A stretch of DNA of 64,000 nt, from the NCBI RefSeq assembly GCF_000719115.1, contig NZ_JOEA01000006.1, positions 124,001 to 188,000 of the forward strand, written 5' to 3'. Each line of letters starts with the position of its first letter. The stretch's first letter is position 1. This stretch comes from Lentzea albidocapillata (lineage in GTDB: Bacteria > Actinomycetota > Actinomycetes > Mycobacteriales > Pseudonocardiaceae). This document shows, piece by piece, positions 58,875 to 64,000 of the stretch. The notes under the pieces are model-generated. The model was not told where the DNA came from. It searched no databases and saw nothing but the letters and a program-made list of their open reading frames with translations. The position numbers and the translations under genes are program-made.

Positions 58875-59415
58875 TCTTCTTGTACTTCCACGGGGCGTAG
58901 CCACCGCTCTTCAGCGAGGAGATGCTGACGGTCTCGTGGTCCATGTCCGTCGCGGTGCTGCCCTGTTCGTAGATCCACGCCGACGTCTTCGCCGAGTTGG
59001 CCCACTTCTCGAACAGCTTCACGTGGCCGTTGCGCAGGATCATGTCGCCCGGCTTGAGGTTCGCCCAGGAGATCTTCGTGGCGACCTCGTCCAAAGTGGA
59101 CGTGTTGCGGCTCGTCGTGAGCTTCCACGCCATGGACACGAAGCCGGAGCAGTCCGTGCGGTACTTCTTGCCCTTGTTGATGTCCCAGGCGTAGGCGGAC
59201 TGGCTGTAGGGAACCTTGCGGTCCCACCAGTTCTTGGCGCGCTTGATGACCTCGGTGCGGCTGATCGAACCGCCGTACCCGGCCGCCGCCTCGACCTGCG
59301 AGATGGCGGTCTCCTGCTGGGCAGGACCCTCCGGTGCGGCCTGGGCGATGCCACTCAGGCCACCCAGCAGGCCCAGCGAGATCGCGGTCGCCGCGACTGC
59401 GTGGCGAATGCGCAT
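58864..59415 (-). CDS. Secreted NlpC/P60-like cysteine peptidase
   Basis: The ATG at 59415, about 8 bp after GGAG, gives MRIRHAVAATAISLGLLGGL, a signal peptide ending IAQAAPEG. The mature part has RTEVIKRAKNWWDRKVPYSQ, the nucleophile motif RTDCSGFVSMAWKL (Cys) and the His motif LKPGDMILRNGHVKLFEKW. These are the hallmarks of NlpC/P60-type peptidoglycan endopeptidases. The protein is 183 residues. It overlaps the 3' end of the SARP gene by 11 bp and is divergent from the M15-like gene, with a shared 138-bp control region. Confidence 0.85.
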   Translation of the reverse strand: MRIRHAVAATAISLGLLGGLSGIAQAAPEGPAQQETAISQVEAAAGYGGSISRTEVIKRAKNWWDRKVPYSQSAYAWDINKGKKYRTDCSGFVSMAWKLTTSRNTSTLDEVATKISWANLKPGDMILRNGHVKLFEKWANSAKTSAWIYEQGSTATDMDHETVSISSLKSGGYAPWKYKKITG

Positions 59416-59479
59416 GGTGTAGCTCCGATCGACTTGCAGTTGGTGATGACCGGAACTGTCCACGGTGGCGCCAAAGAAC

Positions 59480-59500
59480 GGCCTAAGGCCGATTTAGGCC
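59480..59500. promoter_or_regulatory. Inverted repeat between the two divergent cell-wall hydrolase genes
   Basis: GGCCTAA (59480-59486) and TTAGGCC (59494-59500) are exact reverse complements separated by 7 bp. The site lies about midway in the 138-bp region between two divergent secreted-protein genes and could be an operator acting on both. No riboswitch pattern is recognised. Confidence 0.5.
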
Positions 59501-59553
59501 TTCCTTTACCGCTCCTTCCTAGCGTCGCCGCACCTTGGGCATAAGGAGAGAGC

Positions 59554-60024
59554 ATGTTCGTTCGCACGATCGCAGCCGTGGTCGCGATGTTCGCCGCTCT
59601 GATCATGGGCGCGTCCGTCGCGTCGGCGGCCCCGGCGAAGTACACCCACTCGCAGGCGACCGCACAGCTGCGCGCGGCCGGCATCACCTGGACGTCGAGC
59701 GGCGGCTGCAGTGACCGCAACCGTCCGAACTGCACGTCGTTCGAGCAGATCAACCGGACGACCATCGCGGGTGCCAAGACGTTCAAGAGCGCGTCGGGCT
59801 GTGCGCTGACCATCACCGGTGGCACGGAGACCGGCCACGCGTCGGGCACGTACTCGCACTGGAACGGCTACAAGGTGGACTACCGGCTGTCCAGCTGCGT
59901 CACCAACTACATCAAGCGCAGCTTCGCGTCCATCGGCGGCAACAAGTGGAAGTCGAACGCGGGCAACATCTACTACCTCGAGTCGAACCACTGGGACGTC
60001 ACGTACCACAACTGCGGTTGCTGA
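59554..60024 (+). CDS. Secreted M15-like (D-Ala-D-Ala-type) metallopeptidase
   Basis: The 156-residue protein has a signal peptide (MFVRTIAAVVAMFAALIMGASVASAAP) and AAGGAGAG before the ATG. The mature domain shows TGGTETGHASGTYSHWNGYKVDY and later ESNHWDVTY. The H-xx-G-xxx-D spacing (HWNGYKVD) and the late His-Trp fit the zinc site of M15 peptidases such as VanX and phage endolysins. Four Cys could form two disulfides (CSDRNRPNC, SGCALT, SSCVTN, HNCGC). The assignment is by motif only, so a different M15-like substrate is possible. Confidence 0.65.
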   Translation: MFVRTIAAVVAMFAALIMGASVASAAPAKYTHSQATAQLRAAGITWTSSGGCSDRNRPNCTSFEQINRTTIAGAKTFKSASGCALTITGGTETGHASGTYSHWNGYKVDYRLSSCVTNYIKRSFASIGGNKWKSNAGNIYYLESNHWDVTYHNCGC

Positions 60025-60065
60025 GGTTGTTGCTGATCTGAGGTGAGGCCGGTAGTAGTTGACGG

Positions 60066-60824
60066 GTGATCACACTCGGCGCCGTCTACCGGCCCCAGCT
60101 CCCTCCCGAGAACCTTCGTTCCGTCGTCCTCGCGGCCGAGGAGTCCGGTGTGGACTCGCTGTGGCTGTGGGAGGACTGCTTCCTGGAGAGCGGTATCGCC
60201 TGCGCCTCGGCGGCCCTGGCCTGGACCTCGCGGTTGAAGGTCGGCGTCGGCCTGCTGCCGGTGCCGTTGCGCAACGTCGCCCTGACGGCGATGGAGGCGG
60301 CGACGCTCGACCGGTTGTTCCCCGGTCGCGTCATGATCGGCGTCGGGCACGGCGTGCAGGACTGGATGGGGCAGGTCGGCGCGCGGGTGGCGTCGCCGCT
60401 GACGTTGCTGCGCGAGTACACCGACGCGCTGAAGGCGCTGCTGGCCGGTGAGCGGGTCACGGTCGAAGGCCGGTACGTGAAGCTGACCGGCGTCGCGCTG
60501 GACTGGCCGCCGTCCGCGCCGATGCCCGTCTACGTGGGCGGGCTGGGTGCCAAGACCCTGGACCTGGCGGGCGAGGTCGGCGACGGCACGATCCTCGACG
60601 CGTCGGCCGACCTCGACCGCGTCCGGGCCGTCAGCGCCACCCGCGAGCACCCCGTGATCGTCTACGTGGAGACGGACTCGCGGGACCGCGCGTTCGTCAC
60701 GGACCTGGTCACCTCGGTGGCCGCCGCGGGCGCTACCAGCGTGATCCTGCAACAGTCAGCCACGAGCGAGGACCCGGAAGGGTTCGTTCGTTTCGTGGGA
60801 TCACTCGATGGAGTGAGTGCATAG
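60066..60824 (+). CDS. LLM class flavin-dependent oxidoreductase
   Basis: The 252-residue protein (GTG start) has the luciferase-like TIM barrel: MITLGAVYRPQLPPENLRSVVLAAEESGVDSLWLWED, LKVGVGLLPVPLRNVALTAMEAATLDRLFPGRVMIGVGHG, GRYVKLTGVALDWPPSAPMPVYVGGLGAKTLDLAGEVGDG. Actinobacterial members often use F420 or FMN. The protein is shorter than the usual ~300-340 residues, lacking part of the C-terminal region. It is the first of three rightward genes, but the gap to the next gene is about 75 bp. Confidence 0.85.
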   Translation: MITLGAVYRPQLPPENLRSVVLAAEESGVDSLWLWEDCFLESGIACASAALAWTSRLKVGVGLLPVPLRNVALTAMEAATLDRLFPGRVMIGVGHGVQDWMGQVGARVASPLTLLREYTDALKALLAGERVTVEGRYVKLTGVALDWPPSAPMPVYVGGLGAKTLDLAGEVGDGTILDASADLDRVRAVSATREHPVIVYVETDSRDRAFVTDLVTSVAAAGATSVILQQSATSEDPEGFVRFVGSLDGVSA

Positions 60825-60899
60825 CGTCGTAGATAACGGCGGATTCCTCCTTGCGATGGAACGGTCATGGGCCTTTTGTCGCCGATCGGGGAGGTAAGC

Positions 60900-61529
60900 A
60901 TGCTCGGGCGCAAAGACCGCCGGATCGCTGAGCTGGAGCGGGCCGTGGAAGGCCTGCAGGAACTCCTCGCCCGGATCGGTGACGCCCGATCGGCGCAGAC
61001 CGAGGCGCTGGAAGAGGTCGACAGAGCCGGTGCCGAACTCGTAGCGCTGCGGCACCGGATCAACAACGCACGCGCCGAACTGCAACCGTTGAAGGACGAA
61101 CTGACCTTGCAACGGGCAGGCGTGTTCCGCACCGACGCCACCGCGGACCACCAGGCGCAGCTGGACCTCATCCACGACGAGATGAAGACCCTGATCAAGA
61201 CCGGCGCGGCGATCGAGGGTGGCGGGCAGGTCACCTACAACGGATCGGACGCGACCGGTCGCAGGCTCGTCGAGGACTGGTCTGCGCTGATGCTCCGCTC
61301 GTACAACTGCGAGGCCGAGAACTGCCTGCGCATGCTGCGAGCCGGTGGCCTGGACGCGGCGAGGAGGCGGCTCGATCGCTCGGCGTCGGCGATCGACCGC
61401 CTCAGCGGGACGTTCGCGCTCCGCATCTCGCCGCGTTACCAGGCTTTGCGCGCGTACGAGCTCGAACTGACCGCCGATCACCTGCAGCGCAGGGCCGAGA
61501 GCCGCCGGACTCGCCGGATTGCTTCCTGA
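60900..61529 (+). CDS. Stand-alone DUF4041 domain protein
   Basis: ATG 60900 is preceded by GGGGAGGT (60888-60895), better than the ATG at 60867. The 209-residue protein begins with a coiled coil (KDRRIAELERAVEGLQELLARIG ... EEVDRAGAELVALRHRI). It then matches the DUF4041 N-terminal core: ELTLQRAGVFRTD, HDEMKTLIKTGAAIEGGGQVTYNGSDATGRRLVEDWSALMLRSYNCEAENCLRML and ISPRYQALRAYELELTADHLQRRAE. Relatives usually continue with a T5orf172/GIY-YIG nuclease domain; here the frame stops and the next gene starts at 61551, so that domain is missing. Function unknown. Confidence 0.7.
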   Translation: MLGRKDRRIAELERAVEGLQELLARIGDARSAQTEALEEVDRAGAELVALRHRINNARAELQPLKDELTLQRAGVFRTDATADHQAQLDLIHDEMKTLIKTGAAIEGGGQVTYNGSDATGRRLVEDWSALMLRSYNCEAENCLRMLRAGGLDAARRRLDRSASAIDRLSGTFALRISPRYQALRAYELELTADHLQRRAESRRTRRIAS

Positions 61530-61550
61530 CCCACTGGGTATCTGTCAGGT

Positions 61551-62000
61551 GTGGCCGAAGTTTCTCTGAACGTCGAAGCACCCCTCGAAGCCGTGTGGGC
61601 GGTACTCGCCGACGGCTGGTCGTACGCGGGCTGGGTGGTGGGCGCGTCGCACATCCGCGACGTGGACACCGGCTGGCCCGAGCCGGGCACGCGCATCCAC
61701 CACAGCGTGGGGCCGTGGCCGATGGTCGTCCAGGACGTCACCGAGGTGGTCCGCTGCGAGCCGTCCCACCTGCTCGAACTCGACGCACGGCTGTGGCCGG
61801 CGGGGGCGGCGCGGATCACCTTCACGCTGCGTCCGCGTTCCGAGTCGCTCACCGAGGTGCGGATGGTCGAGAGCGTGGTGCGCGGCCCTTCGGCCGTGCT
61901 GCCGAACGTCGTGCAGGACCTCATGCTGACCCCGCGCAACAAGGAGACGCTGCAACGCCTGAACGCGCTGGCCAGGGGACGTGCAGCACCCTTTGACTAG
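61551..62000 (+). CDS. SRPBCC family protein
   Basis: The 149-residue protein (GTG start) has the START/Bet v1-like fold pattern: VSLNVEAPLEAVWAVLADGWSYAGWVVGASHIRDVD, PEPGTRIHHSVGPWPMVVQDVTEVVRCEPSHLLELDARLWPAG, RITFTLRPRSESLTEVRMVE and a long C-terminal helix. Such proteins bind hydrophobic ligands or act as polyketide-type cyclases. The gene is convergent with the flavoprotein gene (24 bp) and may belong with it functionally, as such pairs are common in actinobacteria. Confidence 0.8.
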   Translation: MAEVSLNVEAPLEAVWAVLADGWSYAGWVVGASHIRDVDTGWPEPGTRIHHSVGPWPMVVQDVTEVVRCEPSHLLELDARLWPAGAARITFTLRPRSESLTEVRMVESVVRGPSAVLPNVVQDLMLTPRNKETLQRLNALARGRAAPFD

Positions 62001-62024
62001 GTAACGCACCCGAAGGCTGGCCCG

Positions 62025-63563
62025 TCAGTAGATGGCTTTCTGGGCTCCCTGGATCAGAGCCCGGTACAGGCCGCCCGCCACGCCCCAGCGCGCCAGCGCC
62101 GCCCGTGCCGCGTTCGCACCCGCCGCACCGTGCACGCCGCCGCCCGGCCACGCCGACGAACCCGTGAGGTAGAGCCGGTCGAACGGGGTGTCCGCGCGGC
62201 CGAGACCGGGCACGGGCCGGAAGACGAGCTGCTGGTGGATCGCCGCCGTGCCGCCGTTGACCGAACCGATGTCGTCAGGGCCGAGCACCGAGCGTCCGAG
62301 GATGCGCGAGCGGAAGCCGGGCGCGCGTTCCTCGATCATCAGCTCGAGGCGGTCGGCGCGGCGCTTCAACCGGTCCGGTGTCCAGTTCCCGCCCAGCGGC
62401 ACGTGGGTGTAGGCCCAGGCGGCCTCGGTGCCGGCGGGGGAGCGGGTCGGGTCGGTCGTCGTCATCTGGCCCAGGATCATGAACGGGTTGCGCGGCACCT
62501 TGCCGCACGCCAGTTCGTGGGCCACGCCGGCCAGGCCGTTGACGTCGCCGCCGAGGTGGATCGTGCCCGCCTGCGAGGCTTCCGTGTTGCGCCAAGGGAT
62601 CGGGCCGGACAGCGCCCAGTCGACCTTGATCGTGTCGCCGTCCCACTGGAACCTCTTCAGGTCCTGCGCGAGCTTGGCCGGCAGCGCGTTGCCGCCGATC
62701 AGGTCGAGGTAGAGGCTGGGCGCGGGTACGTCTGCCAGGACGGCGCGTCGTGCGCGCACAACGGAACCGTCTGCCAGACGCACGCCAACGGCGACACCGC
62801 GCGCGTGCAGCACTTCGGTGACGCGAGCACCGGTCTCGATGCGTCCGCCGAACCTGCGGACCAGGGACGCGGTCAGCTCGCCCGCTCCGCCCCGTGGCAC
62901 GGGGTTGCCGACGTCCTGGGCGAGCATCGCCAGCAGCCAGCCGAAGCCCGCGCCGCCGGCCTGGTCCGGACCGAGGTCCGAGTGCATCGTGTTGCCCGCC
63001 AGCAACAACCGGGCGCCCTCACCGGCGAAGAGCTCCTCGCCGAGGCGGCGCACGGGCAGTGTCAGCAACCGCGTCAGCCGCAGCGCGTCACCGGCGCCGA
63101 GCGTCCTGAGTAACGACAGACCGCCGCGCACGGGCGGGAAGGGCCGAAGCAGGCTGTCCAGCACGGCGCCGCGCACCTGCCGCCAGCGGGCGTACTCGGA
63201 CTGCCAGGCGTCGGCATCCGAATGGGCGAAGGAGCCGACGGACTTCGCGGTGACGTCCACGTCACGGGAGAGGAGCGCGACACGGTCGTCCGGCAGCACA
63301 TGGGCCAGCACGGCAGGTGCGTGTTGCCACTGCACGTCGAGGTTCAACGCGCCGATGACGGGCGAACCGAGGCCGAGGGGGTAGAACGCGCTGTAGACGT
63401 CGTTCGTGAAGCCCGGAGCGGTGATCTCGGCCGATGTCACGGCGCCACCGGCCTTCTCGCGCTGCTCCAGCACGACCACGTCCCAGCCCGCGTCCGCCAG
63501 CAGGGTCGCGGCGACCAGCCCGTTCGGGCCGGAGCCGATGACGACCGCGTCGACCTCGTTCAC
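62025..63563 (-). CDS. NAD(P)/FAD-dependent oxidoreductase (phytoene desaturase-like)
   Basis: The 512-residue protein (GTG start) has the FAD-binding VVIGSGPNGLVAATLLADAGWDVVVLEQREKAGGAV (GxGxxG plus Glu) and the typical C-terminal RLYLTGSSAWPGGGVHGAAGANAARAAL. The central part resembles the amine oxidase/phytoene desaturase (CrtI-like) superfamily. Many actinobacteria carry this type with a neighbouring SRPBCC and epimerase; the substrate is unknown, and no carotenoid genes are near. The start overlaps the stop of the upstream epimerase gene by 4 bp, so the two are co-translated. Confidence 0.88.
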   Translation of the reverse strand: MNEVDAVVIGSGPNGLVAATLLADAGWDVVVLEQREKAGGAVTSAEITAPGFTNDVYSAFYPLGLGSPVIGALNLDVQWQHAPAVLAHVLPDDRVALLSRDVDVTAKSVGSFAHSDADAWQSEYARWRQVRGAVLDSLLRPFPPVRGGLSLLRTLGAGDALRLTRLLTLPVRRLGEELFAGEGARLLLAGNTMHSDLGPDQAGGAGFGWLLAMLAQDVGNPVPRGGAGELTASLVRRFGGRIETGARVTEVLHARGVAVGVRLADGSVVRARRAVLADVPAPSLYLDLIGGNALPAKLAQDLKRFQWDGDTIKVDWALSGPIPWRNTEASQAGTIHLGGDVNGLAGVAHELACGKVPRNPFMILGQMTTTDPTRSPAGTEAAWAYTHVPLGGNWTPDRLKRRADRLELMIEERAPGFRSRILGRSVLGPDDIGSVNGGTAAIHQQLVFRPVPGLGRADTPFDRLYLTGSSAWPGGGVHGAAGANAARAALARWGVAGGLYRALIQGAQKAIY

Positions 63564-64000
63564 GCACGCCCTCCCATTGCAACGATGACCTCGCGCAGCA
63601 CATCACGCGCGTCGTGTTCGGGCCACCATTCCAGATCTTCATGTGCTCGTGTGGCGTGCACGAGAGGCGCCTGATCGGCCATCTGGACCCACTCGGGCGT
63701 CAGGGGCTGCAGCCCGAGCCGCGCCGTGGCGCCCGCGAGCTTCTTGATCACCGGGTACGGCACCGGCACCCGGACGGCGCCGACGCGTCCGGCGATCATC
63801 GGCGCGGTCAGCACCGGTTCGGCGGCGAGGTTGAAGGCGCCCAGCGCGGTGCGGCGGATGATCTCGACGATCGCGCGCGCCACGTCGTCCGCGTGCACGA
63901 GCTGCAGGCGCAGGTCGTTCCACAGCGGAACCGGCAGGAACGGCAGCAGCCCCGGCGGGAGCAACGGGCTGAGCAGCCAGCGGCGGATCTTCTCCGCGGC
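63560..64000 (-). CDS. NAD-dependent epimerase/dehydratase (5' part beyond the window)
   Basis: The frame is open to the right edge; about 147 C-terminal residues are visible. The segment LQLVHADDVARAIVEIIRRTALGAFNLAAEPVLTAPMIA is the C-terminal pattern of extended SDR epimerases (VHVDDVA...FNLA), and a family C-terminal helix region follows. The Rossmann N-terminus with GxxGxxG is outside the window, so specificity cannot be judged. It is the upstream partner of the flavoprotein gene. Confidence 0.8.
   Translation of the reverse strand, partial: AAEKIRRWLLSPLLPPGLLPFLPVPLWNDLRLQLVHADDVARAIVEIIRRTALGAFNLAAEPVLTAPMIAGRVGAVRVPVPYPVIKKLAGATARLGLQPLTPEWVQMADQAPLVHATRAHEDLEWWPEHDARDVLREVIVAMGGRA

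Noticed and set aside
59416..59553. A c-di-AMP (ydaO-type) riboswitch ahead of the cell-wall hydrolase genes
   Set aside because: Such riboswitches are common before actinobacterial wall hydrolases, but the conserved sequence blocks are not seen and the region is short.
1..64000. CRISPR arrays, insertion sequences, prophage or integrase-type islands
   Set aside because: No regularly spaced repeats, transposase, integrase or phage structural genes were found; the only mobile-type element is the intein.

Overview
The window is a high-GC, almost fully coding piece of an actinomycete chromosome. GTG and TTG starts are common, 4-bp stop/start overlaps are frequent, and several families are typical of actinobacteria (DUF222/HNH, HTH-DUF5753 with DUF397, SARP-NB-ARC-TPR, YajC/SecD/SecF next to Rel). 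The order ruvC-ruvA-ruvB-yajC-secD-secF-apt-rel-cyclophilin-MBL hydrolase-hisS, followed by an Rv2578c-type radical SAM gene and later aspS, follows the Mycobacterium tuberculosis Rv2594c-Rv2572c block. Gene content points to Pseudonocardiales (Lentzea/Saccharothrix-like); the genus is an inference. I found no rRNA, tRNA, CRISPR array, insertion sequence or prophage.

Layout. 0-5.8 kb: a cut-off Tat-exported beta-lactamase-like protein, an SDR, a MarR regulator divergent from a secreted beta-propeller protein across a perfect 28-bp palindrome, then a leftward operon of a membrane diguanylate cyclase, a DUF985 cupin and an alpha/beta hydrolase. 5.9-26.1 kb: the conserved backbone. It covers Holliday junction processing (ruvCAB behind a SOS-box-like site), protein export (yajC-secD-secF), purine salvage (apt), stringent response (rel), hisS, and an intein-interrupted radical SAM gene behind a perfect SOS box. 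Accessory genes (two small membrane proteins, DUF222/HNH, HTH-DUF5753/DUF397) sit between apt and rel. 26.1-36.6 kb: an NTF2-like protein and a HemK-like methyltransferase, then a translationally coupled operon of TetR regulator, TIGR03084 protein, AtuA-like protein split in two, two acyl-CoA dehydrogenases and both subunits of a biotin-dependent acyl-CoA carboxylase. It looks like a branched or isoprenoid-type acyl-CoA catabolic pathway.

36.5-44.2 kb: an HTH regulator, three tandem secreted subtilases with a shared leader sequence, a HEAT-like protein and aspS. 44.5-52.7 kb: a kinase-fold protein that seems to lack its catalytic Asp, an SGNH hydrolase, and a leftward operon of a PhoP-like response regulator, its sensor kinase and two GT39 membrane glycosyltransferases. 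This operon diverges from a DUF5666-like membrane protein across PhoP-type direct repeats. 52.8-64 kb: a 5'-nucleotidase family enzyme, two small membrane proteins, a Mug-type DNA glycosylase, a SARP-NB-ARC-TPR regulator, two divergent secreted peptidoglycan-hydrolase-like proteins sharing a hairpin-containing promoter region, an LLM flavin oxidoreductase, a stand-alone DUF4041 protein, an SRPBCC protein, a phytoene-desaturase-like flavoprotein and a cut-off epimerase.

The points most worth following are the radical SAM gene (SOS box plus an intein that splits the Fe-S cysteine motif), the PhoP-type boxes, the truncated DUF4041 protein, and active-site substitutions in one subtilase and in the kinase-like protein.
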